A DNA stretch of 14,969 nucleotides from JBCBSZ01 sp039197885 (lineage in GTDB: Bacteria; Actinomycetota; Acidimicrobiia; Acidimicrobiales; Poriferisodalaceae). A program made the position numbers and the translations under genes. The stretch is from assembly GCA_039197885.1 (NCBI GenBank), contig JBCCTY010000080.1, positions 1 through 14,969 of the forward strand, in the 5' to 3' direction. Below the pieces are notes generated by a model. That model was not told the DNA's origin. It saw nothing but the letters and a program-made list of their open reading frames with translations, and did not search any database. Of this stretch, positions 6,359-13,306 are shown in pieces (position 1 is the stretch's first letter; each line of letters opens with the position of its first letter).

Positions 6359-7438
6359 TCACGGCAGCTCCGCCGCCGCCCCGATGTCGACGACGTGCTG
6401 CAGCGAGCGGGTCGTGTAGGCCTCGGTCATGGCGGCACCTCGCTCGTTGCCCGAGTCGAACGTGCCGATGAGCGACATGGCACCCGACAGGTAGTAGAGC
6501 GCGGACTGCCGGTAGTGCGACACCGCCTCGTCGAAGCCGTAGCCGGCGACCCCGAGGTCGGCGATGCGATCGAGCCAGCCCCGCAACAGCCGCTCCCAGT
6601 GCTCACGGGCGATCTCGGTCGGGACGCTGTTGCCCAACAGGTACACGAGGTCGGCCACGCCACGACCCCGGAGGGCGAGCTGGAAGTCGATGAACGCCAC
6701 GTCGCCCGACCCGTCCCGCGCGAAGAAAATGTTGTCGAGGCGCGTGTCGGTGTGGATGAGGGTGTGCGGACCCTGCGACGCCCGGAGGAGGAGCTCCTCG
6801 AACCCGGGCGCCAGCCGACGGGCCACGTCGACGGCCTCGGGTGAGACGCGGTCGGTCCACTCGGCCTCCAGGACGGGGAGGCCAGCCTGGTAGATCCCGG
6901 GCACCGCGGCCCGATAGGCCGGTGCATCGCCGGAGGGCAGCCACTCGAGCGACGCCAGGTCGGGATGCTCCCACCAGCGGGCGTGCAGCGGAGCGATCGC
7001 GTCGATCGCCGCCTCGGCTTGCTCGATCGTCGCTCCGACCACCTGGTCGCCGACCTCGAACTCGGCGGACAGGTCTTCGAGGACGAGCACGAACCGACCG
7101 TCGTCGGCCCGGTGGGCGAAGTGACAGGCCGGGGTGCGCAGGGGCGCGTCGGGGAGGACGTGTTCGAACATCGCGAGCTCGCGGTCGTAGATCCCCAGGA
7201 CCTTGGCGACCTCGAGGTTCGCCGGCTCGGTGCAGGCCATCTTCACCACGACCGACGGTGGTCCGCTCCCACCGTCGACGGTCAGCGACGCTCGGACGAT
7301 CTCACCGAAGATGCCCGTGCCCTCGCCGATGTCGCTGAGCTCGACGCCCGTGACGGTGCCGCCGCCGAGCAGGTCGGCGGGCAGCGCCTCGGCCAGCCAC
7401 TCGGGCGTGATCTCGTCGGGTGTCAGCGGTACGGCCAT
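6359..7438 (-). CDS. APH/EcKinase-like phosphotransferase
   Basis: 359 residues with a protein-kinase-like aminoglycoside-phosphotransferase fold. K66 (VVVKM) and E87 (YDRE) fit the ATP-binding lysine and its partner. EDL at 121-123 fits the hinge. The Brenner motif is HTDTRLDN (H229, D231, N236), followed by the metal-binding DFQ at 251-253. Members phosphorylate small molecules or acyl-type substrates; the HTDTRxDN form is common in uncharacterised actinobacterial proteins, so an antibiotic-resistance role is not implied. The ATG at 7438 has a long purine-rich site, GGAGGAGAGGGG, upstream, so the longer in-frame extension is rejected. It is the middle gene of the minus-strand run, 38 bases after the P-loop kinase. 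Confidence 0.88.
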   Translation of the reverse strand: MAVPLTPDEITPEWLAEALPADLLGGGTVTGVELSDIGEGTGIFGEIVRASLTVDGGSGPPSVVVKMACTEPANLEVAKVLGIYDRELAMFEHVLPDAPLRTPACHFAHRADDGRFVLVLEDLSAEFEVGDQVVGATIEQAEAAIDAIAPLHARWWEHPDLASLEWLPSGDAPAYRAAVPGIYQAGLPVLEAEWTDRVSPEAVDVARRLAPGFEELLLRASQGPHTLIHTDTRLDNIFFARDGSGDVAFIDFQLALRGRGVADLVYLLGNSVPTEIAREHWERLLRGWLDRIADLGVAGYGFDEAVSHYRQSALYYLSGAMSLIGTFDSGNERGAAMTEAYTTRSLQHVVDIGAAAELP

Positions 7439-7476
7439 GGGGTCCCCTCTCCTCCGGGTTCCGGAGGCGACCGAAG

Positions 7477-8139
7477 CTAGTCCGGCACGGTCCAGGAGTC
7501 GCCAGCGAGGAGGAGGTCGGCTCGGTGGCGCGCCGATTCGACGATCCGGGCGTTCACCTCGTCGGAGCGCTCGACCCAGCGACGCGCCGCCTGGGCGCTG
7601 CGTCCGTGGGCGACGTGCCGGGCCACGAGTCGCTCGACCCGGACGGCGGGGTCGACGACGAGGTGGACGACGAGGTCGAGGTGGCCGCGGACGGCGTGCC
7701 ACGGCGCATCGTCGAGGAGCAGGTAGTTGCCCTCGACGATCACGAGATCGGCGCCGGGGTCGATCTCGAGCGCTCCCGCCACCGGCTCCTCGAGCTCACG
7801 GTCGAAGCGGGGAGCCCAGACGATCTCGCTCGCCGTGCGGAGGCGGGCGAGCAGCGCGACGAAGCCCGCGGCGTCGAACGTGTGCGGCGCACCCTTGCGA
7901 TCGGCGATCCCCCGCTCGTCGAGGACGCGCTGGGCCAGGTGGAAGCCGTCCATCGGGACGATCCGGGCATCCTCCATCCGAGCAGCGAGGATCGCCGCGA
8001 CCGTCGACTTGCCCGCCCCGGGCGGCCCGGTCAGACCGACGATCCGACGACCACCGCCGTTCGACCGGAGCGCCGTGATGCGCACGACCAGGTCGTCGAG
8101 ATCGACCGTCGGCAGACCGGACGGCTGCGGAGCTCCCAT
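7477..8139 (-). CDS. P-loop nucleoside/nucleotide kinase family protein
   Basis: 220 residues. The Walker A motif is GPPGAGKST (38-46). PMDGFH (62-67) and EGNYLLL (136-142) are typical of the uridine-kinase/pantothenate-kinase-like group, including the uncharacterised proteins annotated as nucleoside/nucleotide kinase or fructose-transport kinase. A lid-like R-rich stretch occurs at 166-190 (VRVERLVARHVAHGRS). It probably phosphorylates a small hydroxyl-bearing substrate using ATP; the substrate is unknown. The ATG at 8139 was chosen because an upstream extension would overlap the divergent hydrolase gene. Only 21 bases separate the two starts, so their promoters must overlap or extend into the neighbouring coding region. 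It is the first gene of the run that continues with the phosphotransferase and the protease. Confidence 0.88.
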   Translation of the reverse strand: MGAPQPSGLPTVDLDDLVVRITALRSNGGGRRIVGLTGPPGAGKSTVAAILAARMEDARIVPMDGFHLAQRVLDERGIADRKGAPHTFDAAGFVALLARLRTASEIVWAPRFDRELEEPVAGALEIDPGADLVIVEGNYLLLDDAPWHAVRGHLDLVVHLVVDPAVRVERLVARHVAHGRSAQAARRWVERSDEVNARIVESARHRADLLLAGDSWTVPD

Positions 8140-8160
8140 CGGTGTAGCAGTCTGATCGAC

Positions 8161-8949
8161 ATGAGCACCGATGCGCTGCGGGACTTCCGTGTCGAGCCGT
8201 TCACCCACGACGGCACCACCCGCGAGGTGCTGTGGCAGGGCAGCGGCCCCGGGCTCGTGATCATGACCGAGATGCCCCAGATCACGCCCGACGTCGCGGC
8301 GTTCGCCCGTCGGATGGTCGCCGCCGGCTTCACCGTCGCGCTCCCCGACCTCTTCGGCCGGCGGGGCGAGCCGGCCTCGACGCTGGCGTATCTGCGGGCC
8401 ATCGTCCCTGCCTGCGTGTCACGTGAGTGGGCGGCGTTCGCCCGCGGCCGGACGGCACCGGTCGTCGACTGGCTGCGGGGCCTCGCCCGTCACACCCACG
8501 ACCGGTGCGGTGGCCCCGGTGTCGGTGTCCTCGGCATGTGCTGGACCGGCGGGTTCGCGCTCGGCGTCGCCGTCGATCCATCCGTGCGCGTGCCCGTGCT
8601 CAGCCAGCCGAGCCTGCCGCTGGGACGGCGGGGCCGCGACGACCTCCACCTCTCCCCCTCGGACCTCACGGCCGTCGCCGAGCGGCTCCGGCGCGAGGAG
8701 CTCTGCGCCATCGGCCTGCGCTTCACCGGTGATCCGCTCAGTCCCGGTGAGCGGTTCGCATCGCTTCGACGCGAGCTCGGTGACTCGTTCATCGGTGTGG
8801 AGATCGACTCGTCCGACGGCAACGAGCACGGCTTCGGCCCCAAGGCCCACTCGGTGCTGACCGCCGAGTACCGGGCCGATCCGGGTCACCCGAGCCGAGA
8901 GGCCGAGCAACTGGTCGTCGAGCATTTCGACCGTCACCTCAGGGACTGA
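8161..8949 (+). CDS. Dienelactone hydrolase family protein
   Basis: 262 residues of an alpha/beta hydrolase of the dienelactone-hydrolase type. The nucleophile is Cys, C127 in GMCWTGG. Likely partners are D191 (FTGDPLSP) and H223 (NEHGFG), and E37 (TEMP) fits the glutamate that activates the cysteine in this family. The prototype opens dienelactones in chlorocatechol breakdown, but most homologues have unknown ester substrates. There is no catechol pathway nearby apart from the distant Rieske gene. The start is ATG 8161, with no Shine-Dalgarno in the 21-base gap. FolB-FolK follows after 27 bases. Confidence 0.87.
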   Translation: MSTDALRDFRVEPFTHDGTTREVLWQGSGPGLVIMTEMPQITPDVAAFARRMVAAGFTVALPDLFGRRGEPASTLAYLRAIVPACVSREWAAFARGRTAPVVDWLRGLARHTHDRCGGPGVGVLGMCWTGGFALGVAVDPSVRVPVLSQPSLPLGRRGRDDLHLSPSDLTAVAERLRREELCAIGLRFTGDPLSPGERFASLRRELGDSFIGVEIDSSDGNEHGFGPKAHSVLTAEYRADPGHPSREAEQLVVEHFDRHLRD

Positions 8950-8963
8950 CGCCAGGCCCTCCG

Positions 8964-8969
8964 TAGGCT
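8964..8969 (+). promoter_or_regulatory. Candidate -10 element for leaderless folB-folK transcript
   Basis: TAGGCT, a full match to TANNNT, lies in the 27-base gap after the hydrolase gene and ends seven bases before ATG 8977. No Shine-Dalgarno is present. This suggests the folate gene has its own leaderless transcript in addition to any read-through. No good -35 is seen. Confidence 0.4.
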
Positions 8970-8976
8970 CTCGGGT

Positions 8977-9828
8977 ATGCCCCCCACCGTGGATCGCATC
9001 GAGTTGGCCGGCATCCGTGCCGTCGGCACCATCGGCGTGCTGCCCGAGGAGCAGGCCCGCCCCCAACCCTTCGAGATCGACCTCGTGCTCGAGGTCGACG
9101 CCCGTCGGGCCGGGCGCACCGATGACCTGGAGCACTCCGTCGACTACGGCGTGGCGATCGGCCTCGCCGTGAAGGTCGTCGAGCAGGAGGAGACCCTGCT
9201 GCTCGAGCGCGTCGCCACCCGCATCGTCGAGGAGATCCTCGGCCTCGCCCGGGTCGATGCGGTCGAGGTGATCGTCCGCAAGCTCCGACCACCGGTGCCC
9301 GAGGATCTCGTGTCGACGGGGGTGCGGCTGCGCCGCACCCGAGCTGACCTCGCCCGGCCCCGCCGGGCGGTCCGGACCGCCTACGTCGCCATCGGGTCGA
9401 ACCTCGGCGATCGGCGCGCCCACCTGCGCCACGCCGTCCGCAATCTGCCCGACGTCGTCGCCACCTCGGGCGTCTTCGAGACCGCCCCCGTCGGCGGACC
9501 CGAGCAGGGGCCCTACCTCAACATGGTCGTGCGGCTCGAGACCGAGCAGCACCCGTTCGAGCTGCTCGAGACCTGCCTGGCGATCGAGGCCGGTGCCGGT
9601 CGGGAACGGACCGTGCGATGGGGCGCCCGCACCCTCGACCTCGACGTGCTGCTCTGGGGCGACGCCACCATCGAGTCCGAACAGCTCACGGTGCCGCACC
9701 CGCGGATGTGGGAGCGACGGTTCGTCCTCGAGCCGCTCGCCGATCTGGCGCCCGAGTTGCTCCCCGAGGACTGGGACCGACGCCTCCCCGCCGGAGGCAT
9801 CGAGCGGGTCGATCCCCTGGAGCTCTGA
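8977..9828 (+). CDS. folBK: Bifunctional dihydroneopterin aldolase / HPPK (FolB-FolK fusion)
   Basis: 283 residues with two complete folate-pathway enzymes. Residues 1-120 are FolB, which cleaves dihydroneopterin to 6-hydroxymethyl-dihydropterin. GTIGVLPEEQ (17-26), Y57 (DYG) and K102 (VRKLRPP) fit its active-site region. Residues 134-275 are FolK, which pyrophosphorylates that product with ATP: YVAIGSNLGDR (136-146), RWGARTLDLDVL (214-225, metal-binding D221 and D223) and VPHPRMWERRFVLEPL (239-254). A basic linker of about 12 residues joins them. A fused enzyme could pass product from FolB to FolK. A comparable fusion is known in Streptococcus pneumoniae (SulD). The next enzyme, FolP, is not adjacent; a FolP-like gene lies 1.7 kb away on the other strand. 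Confidence 0.95.
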   Translation: MPPTVDRIELAGIRAVGTIGVLPEEQARPQPFEIDLVLEVDARRAGRTDDLEHSVDYGVAIGLAVKVVEQEETLLLERVATRIVEEILGLARVDAVEVIVRKLRPPVPEDLVSTGVRLRRTRADLARPRRAVRTAYVAIGSNLGDRRAHLRHAVRNLPDVVATSGVFETAPVGGPEQGPYLNMVVRLETEQHPFELLETCLAIEAGAGRERTVRWGARTLDLDVLLWGDATIESEQLTVPHPRMWERRFVLEPLADLAPELLPEDWDRRLPAGGIERVDPLEL

Positions 9829-9875
9829 CCGCGGGGCCGTCTCGCCCGGCCCGAGTCGGGGAGTTCCTGCCAAGG

Positions 9876-9904
9876 TGTCCAATTCCGGGGGTGCCGTTCG
9901 TCGA
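9876..9904 (+). promoter_or_regulatory. Candidate ECF-type promoter of the DGPF/ECF42 operon
   Basis: TGTCCA (9876-9881) and CGTCGA (9899-9904) are separated by 17 bases. Published work on ECF42 factors in Streptomyces describes self-linked promoters with TGTCGA-like -35 and CGA/TC-like -10 elements upstream of the DGPF genes. The match here is close but not exact. The start would fall around 9909-9912, leaving a short leader with a strong AGGAGGAG site (9939-9946). Confidence 0.4.
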
Positions 9905-9917
9905 GTGATCGAACGGC
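9893..9917. promoter_or_regulatory. Inverted repeat over the DGPF promoter
   Basis: GCCGTTCG (9893-9900) and CGAACGGC (9910-9917) are perfect 8-base arms around a 9-base centre. They cover the proposed -10 element and start site. Either a dimeric repressor site or a hairpin at the very 5' end of the leader would fit. The ECF42 family lacks a classical anti-sigma factor, so extra control here would be informative. Confidence 0.5.
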
Positions 9918-9953
9918 GGCAACCCGGCCGTCGGAACCAGGAGGAGACACGTC

Positions 9954-10310
9954 ATGAAGTACATGCTGGCCCTGTACTCGGACCCGGCGAACGAGCCCGC
10001 CGACGGCTCGCCCGAACAGGCGAAGGACATGGAGCGGTGGTTCGCCTACACCAACGACCTCGTCGAGGCCGGTGCGATGCTCGGCGGTGAGGGGCTGCAG
10101 GGGCCCGAGACGGCCACGACCGTTCGGGTCCGCGAGGGCTCGACGATCACCTCCGACGGGCCCTTCGCCGAGACGAAGGAGGTGCTCGGCGGGTTCTACG
10201 TCATCGAGGCGCCCGACCTCGACGCCGCCATCGGCTGGGCGGCGAAGATCCCCAACGTCAACCACGGCACCGTCGAGGTCTGGCCGGTGATGGAGTTCGA
10301 CGGCGAGTAG
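9954..10310 (+). CDS. DGPF domain (YCII-related) protein, ECF42 partner
   Basis: 118 residues of the YCII-like ferredoxin-fold family. It begins with KYMLALYSDP, has the name-giving DGPFAETKE motif at 68-76, and then LGGFYVIEAPDLDAAIGWA (78-96). Genes of this type are habitually next to ECF42 sigma factors and are thought to be their targets; the biochemical role is unknown. The ATG at 9954 has a near-perfect AGGAGGAG ribosome site seven bases upstream. The sigma factor gene starts 21 bases after the stop, so the two are probably one operon. Confidence 0.92.
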   Translation: MKYMLALYSDPANEPADGSPEQAKDMERWFAYTNDLVEAGAMLGGEGLQGPETATTVRVREGSTITSDGPFAETKEVLGGFYVIEAPDLDAAIGWAAKIPNVNHGTVEVWPVMEFDGE

Positions 10311-10331
10311 CGGGATCGGGGATCGGGCTCG

Positions 10332-11573
10332 ATGGCCCGCAACCGCCCGGTGTCGGCGGTCGATGCCGCCTTCCGGACCGAGTGGACCCGGCTCGTCGCC
10401 ACCCTCACCAGGGAGCTGCGCGACCTCCAGCTGGCGGAGGACGCGGCGCAGGAGGCGTTCGTCGAGGCGTCACGGCGGTGGCGCACCGATGGGCCTCCTC
10501 GCTCGCCCGGGGCCTGGTTGCTGACGACGGCCCGGCGGAAGGCGATCGACGTCGTCCGCCGGGACCGCCGCTTCGCCGACCGGCTCCCCGCCCTCGCCGA
10601 GGCGGACGACGCCGCCCCGAGCGGCCAGCGCCTCGTCGACGACCAGCTCGCGCTGGTGTTCGGATGTTGCCACCCGGCGCTCGCCGTCGACCTGCAGGTC
10701 GCGCTCACGCTGCGTTCGGTGGCCGGCCTCACCACCGAGCAGATCGCCCACGCGTTCCTGGTCCCGGTCCCGACGATGGCGAAGCGGCTCGTTCGGGCGA
10801 AGCACAAGTTGCGGGCCGCAGCGATCCCGTTCGTGGTCCCCGAACCGGAGCACCTGCAATCACGCCTCGGCGCCGTCTGCGGCGTGGTCTACGCCATCTT
10901 CACCGAGGGCCACACCAGCTCCTCGGGTCGCTCCCTCCTCCGCGGCAGCCTCTGCGACGAGGCGATCTTCCTCGCCGAGACCCTCGCCGAGCTCCTGCCC
11001 GCCGAGGGTGAGGCCCGTGGGTTGGCGGCGCTGTGCCTGCTGACCGACGCCCGACGCCTCACCCGCGAAGACGACGAGGGCCGGCCCGTCCTCCTGCCCG
11101 ACCAGGACCGGGACCGCTGGGACCGCGAACAGATCGACCGGGGCCTCCGCCACCTGCTCGCGGCCCACACGACCGGCAGCGCCGGCACCTACGAGCTCCA
11201 GGCCACGATCGCCGCACTGCACGCGACGGCCCCGACCTACGCAGCGACCGACTGGCGGGCGATCGTCACCATCTACGACACGATGCTCCGATCCGGGGGT
11301 GGGCCGGTCGTGGCGCTCAACCGGGCGGCGGCGATCGCCGAATGGCGTGGTCCACGGGCCGGCCTCGCCGCGCTCGACGAGCTCGACGCCGATGCGCTGC
11401 ACGACTACCCCTACCTCCACTCGGCGCGGGCCGAGCTCCTCACCCGATCAGGGGACGACGCCGCGGCCCTCCCGGCCTACGACCGGGCGATCGAGCACGC
11501 CGGGAACGAGGCTCAGCGCTCGTGGCTCGCCGACCGTCGCGCCGAGGCCGCCGCGAGGATTCGATCGGGGTGA
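10332..11573 (+). CDS. ECF42-group RNA polymerase sigma factor with C-terminal TPR-like extension
   Basis: 413 residues, about twice the size of a minimal ECF sigma factor. Region 2 spans about 10-80 (LQLAEDAAQEAFVEASRRW, then PGAWLLTTARRKAIDVVRRDRR). The linker has DDQLALVFGCCHPAL (103-117), and region 4 is about 118-162 (LTTEQIAHAFLVPVPTMAKRLVRAKHKL). The extension (about 170-413) carries family hallmarks: DARRLTREDDEGRPVLLPDQDRDRW (about 236-260) and VVALNRAAAIAEWRGPRAGLAAL (about 325-350). The extension is thought to control or support sigma activity in place of an anti-sigma factor, and none is encoded nearby. The gene follows the DGPF gene. Its last 61 bases overlap the oppositely oriented FolP-like gene. 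Confidence 0.95.
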   Translation: MARNRPVSAVDAAFRTEWTRLVATLTRELRDLQLAEDAAQEAFVEASRRWRTDGPPRSPGAWLLTTARRKAIDVVRRDRRFADRLPALAEADDAAPSGQRLVDDQLALVFGCCHPALAVDLQVALTLRSVAGLTTEQIAHAFLVPVPTMAKRLVRAKHKLRAAAIPFVVPEPEHLQSRLGAVCGVVYAIFTEGHTSSSGRSLLRGSLCDEAIFLAETLAELLPAEGEARGLAALCLLTDARRLTREDDEGRPVLLPDQDRDRWDREQIDRGLRHLLAAHTTGSAGTYELQATIAALHATAPTYAATDWRAIVTIYDTMLRSGGGPVVALNRAAAIAEWRGPRAGLAALDELDADALHDYPYLHSARAELLTRSGDDAAALPAYDRAIEHAGNEAQRSWLADRRAEAAARIRSG

Positions 11574-12277
11574 TGGGCCCGCCCGTACTCGGGAGCCCCG
11601 TCGATCACGAGATCGAGCAGGAGATCGTGGTCGTCGGTCTCCTTCCACGGCAGCGCCACGTAGAGGGGGAGCCCGAAGACACGGAGGCGGTCCAGTGCGC
11701 GGTAGACCTGCTGCTGGTAGGCGAAGCGCTGCTCCCACGGCCAGTCGTGCGGAGCGAAGCCCGTCCCCGGGTCGACCACGACCAGGTCGCGGATGTCGTA
11801 CTCGTCGGCGACGCCGAGCCGCTCGTCGAAGAAGTCCAGGATCACCTGCACGGGATCGGTCTCGGCGACCACCTCCATCCGCAGCGGATCGGGACCGGAC
11901 AGGAACGGCAACACGACGGGGCAACGACGCTCGGCGACGAGCTCGAGCATCTCGGGCTGCTGGAGGCCGTCGGCGGCGTTGAGCCAGGTGACCCCGAGAT
12001 CGAGCGCCCGTCTGGCGGTCTCGGGCCGCCAGGTGTCGACGCTGATCGGGACGCCGTAGTCGACGAGCGTCGGCAGGACGGCCTCGAGGCGTTCCCACTC
12101 CTCGTCGACCGTCGTCTCACCGGCGGCGAACGTCGAGCCCTGGCCGCCGACGTCGAAGCCCCAGGCACCCTCGGTGAGCAGCCACTCGGCCCGGCGGGCA
12201 GCGTCATCTGCGGTCCGCACGATGGAGTCGGCGTGGAGCGAGTCGGGCGAGGCGTTGAGCACACCGAAGAGCCGCAT
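11513..12277 (-). CDS. Divergent dihydropteroate synthase (FolP)-like protein
   Basis: 254 residues of a pterin-binding TIM barrel. Recognisable stations are GVLNASPDSLHADS (5-18; N8), FDVGGQGST (41-49), VPISVDTWRPETARRALDLG (76-95; D81), WLNAADG (98-104; N100), VVVDPGTGF (166-174; D169) and GRAHHP near the C terminus (232-237), which may stand for the usual RxH. The usual GxSRK substrate loop is replaced by FGLPLYVALPWKETDDHD (201-218), and the TRPGA loop after GGEST is altered to FAAGET. True dihydropteroate synthases join the FolK product to para-aminobenzoate. Whether this one does, or is a paralogue like mycobacterial FolP2, cannot be told. The ATG at 12277 has a TAGCCT hexamer eight bases upstream, so it may be leaderless. 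It overlaps the sigma gene tail to tail by 61 bases. Confidence 0.8.
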   Translation of the reverse strand: MRLFGVLNASPDSLHADSIVRTADDAARRAEWLLTEGAWGFDVGGQGSTFAAGETTVDEEWERLEAVLPTLVDYGVPISVDTWRPETARRALDLGVTWLNAADGLQQPEMLELVAERRCPVVLPFLSGPDPLRMEVVAETDPVQVILDFFDERLGVADEYDIRDLVVVDPGTGFAPHDWPWEQRFAYQQQVYRALDRLRVFGLPLYVALPWKETDDHDLLLDLVIDGAPEYGRAHHPDRILAAASARRSASHER

Positions 12278-12285
12278 GTCGGCGG

Positions 12286-12291
12286 AGGCTA
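12286..12291 (-). promoter_or_regulatory. Candidate -10 element for leaderless FolP-like transcript
   Basis: Read on the minus strand, TAGCCT ends eight bases before the ATG at 12277, with no Shine-Dalgarno between. A TTCACG word lies 19 bases further upstream as a weak -35 candidate. Confidence 0.35.
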
Positions 12292-12371
12292 CCGACGTAC
12301 CCGGGCACGACGTGAAGCACCGGGGTGTGGTCCCCATGGCCGCGGCAGCTCGTCGGGTGGATGGTGGTCGC

Positions 12372-13292
12372 ATGCCGATCCGCACGATCGAGGTCTGTGC
12401 CTCCGACGACGACTGGAGGTCCGCCGACGGTCTCCTCGACGACCTCCGGGCCGCCGCTCCCGACGGCGTTCCCATCGACGAGTTCGGTGACCTGCGCTCG
12501 ACCTTCGCCGGACGCGACGACCGGGTCTTCCTCGCCCGGACCGATGGGCGAGCGGTCGGCCTCCTCGGCGCACGGAGCGGACCGACCGGCGAGGTGGTCC
12601 TCGTCGGTCCCGCCGTCGCGACCTCCGGCCGGATCACCGGTCCGGAACGGTGCCTGATCGACCGGGCGATCGACCACGCCATCGAGCTCGATGCCCGACG
12701 GGTGACGCTGGAGGTCCGCGACGGCGACCCCCTGGTCTCGATGCTGCGCCGAGAGGTGGGCTTCGTCGCCGCTGACGGGTCGGTGGCGGCGGTCGTTCGC
12801 CTCGTCCTGCCGTTGACGCTCGTGCTGACCCGATCGGTGCCGGCTGGCGACGGGCCGGCCGGGACGACCACCATGTGGTGCGGGGAGGGAGGCGAGATGG
12901 CCGAGCAGGTCCCGTTGGTCGACTACCTGGTGCTGGGCGACGAGCCCCACCTGGTGGCGAACGAGTGCACCGCCTGCGGCGCGCGGTACTTCGATCGCCG
13001 GAACGCCTGCGCGTCGTGCTTCGCCACCGAGTTCCGCCGGGTGCCCGTGGCATCCGAGGGTGAGGTGAGGGCGTTCACGATCGTGGCCCACGCAGCACCG
13101 GGGATCCCGACGCCGTTCGTCGCCGCGGTCGTCGACTGCGAGGGCACGAGCGTGCGGGCCAACCTGATCGACGTCGAGCCCGACGACGAGCACGTCTCGC
13201 TCGGGATGAAGGTCCGCCTGGCCACCTACCCGATGGGCACCGACGACGACGGTGTCGAAGCGATCGCGTTCGGCTACGCGCCGACCGCCTGA
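12372..13292 (+). CDS. GNAT-like domain reading in frame into the DUF35 protein
   Basis: From ATG 12372 (alternative ATG 12336) the frame stays open to the stop at 13292, giving 306 residues. Residues 1-148 look like a degenerate GNAT acetyltransferase: RVFLARTDGRAVGLLGARSG (51-70), VVLVGPAVATSGRITGPERCLIDRAIDHA (75-103; the acetyl-CoA loop is poorly kept), VTLEVRDGDPLVSMLRREVGFVAADG (111-136). A low-complexity stretch (149-175) links it to the DUF35 protein, whose own ribosome site and ATG lie inside this frame at 12880-12899. The upstream part may be a separate gene that lost its stop through an indel: reading one base ahead from about 12790-12812 would end at TGA 12814. Otherwise it is a true fusion. 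GNAT identity is tentative. Confidence 0.55.
   Translation: MPIRTIEVCASDDDWRSADGLLDDLRAAAPDGVPIDEFGDLRSTFAGRDDRVFLARTDGRAVGLLGARSGPTGEVVLVGPAVATSGRITGPERCLIDRAIDHAIELDARRVTLEVRDGDPLVSMLRREVGFVAADGSVAAVVRLVLPLTLVLTRSVPAGDGPAGTTTMWCGEGGEMAEQVPLVDYLVLGDEPHLVANECTACGARYFDRRNACASCFATEFRRVPVASEGEVRAFTIVAHAAPGIPTPFVAAVVDCEGTSVRANLIDVEPDDEHVSLGMKVRLATYPMGTDDDGVEAIAFGYAPTA
12897..13292 (+). CDS. Zn-ribbon/OB-fold (DUF35) acyl-CoA-binding protein
   Basis: 131 residues from ATG 12897. The start is backed by a very strong site, GGGGAGGGAGG, and by the usual family N terminus. The rubredoxin-like zinc ribbon has C24, C27, C38 and C41 (NECTACGARYFDRRNACASC). The OB-fold follows at about 50-130 (EGEVRAFTIVAHAAPGIPTPFVAAVVDCEGTSVRANL). 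DUF35 proteins bind thiolase-like or hydratase partners and help hold the acyl-CoA substrate, as in the ChsH2/Ltp2 pair of sterol side-chain breakdown. The thiolase begins 14 bases after the stop, so the two products probably form a complex. The same frame is open upstream into a GNAT-like region, so a longer fused product is also possible. Confidence 0.9.
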   Translation: MAEQVPLVDYLVLGDEPHLVANECTACGARYFDRRNACASCFATEFRRVPVASEGEVRAFTIVAHAAPGIPTPFVAAVVDCEGTSVRANLIDVEPDDEHVSLGMKVRLATYPMGTDDDGVEAIAFGYAPTA

Positions 13293-13306
13293 CGAGGGAG
13301 CACACC

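Noticed and set aside
6359..7438. Antibiotic-resistance aminoglycoside phosphotransferase
   Set aside because: Only the general APH fold is supported. The HTDTRLDN motif and the genomic setting fit the broad uncharacterised phosphotransferase group.
8419..9882. Minus-strand open frame of 487 codons opposite the hydrolase and folB-folK genes
   Set aside because: Both plus-strand genes are clear family members; the antisense translation is low-complexity E, G and D.
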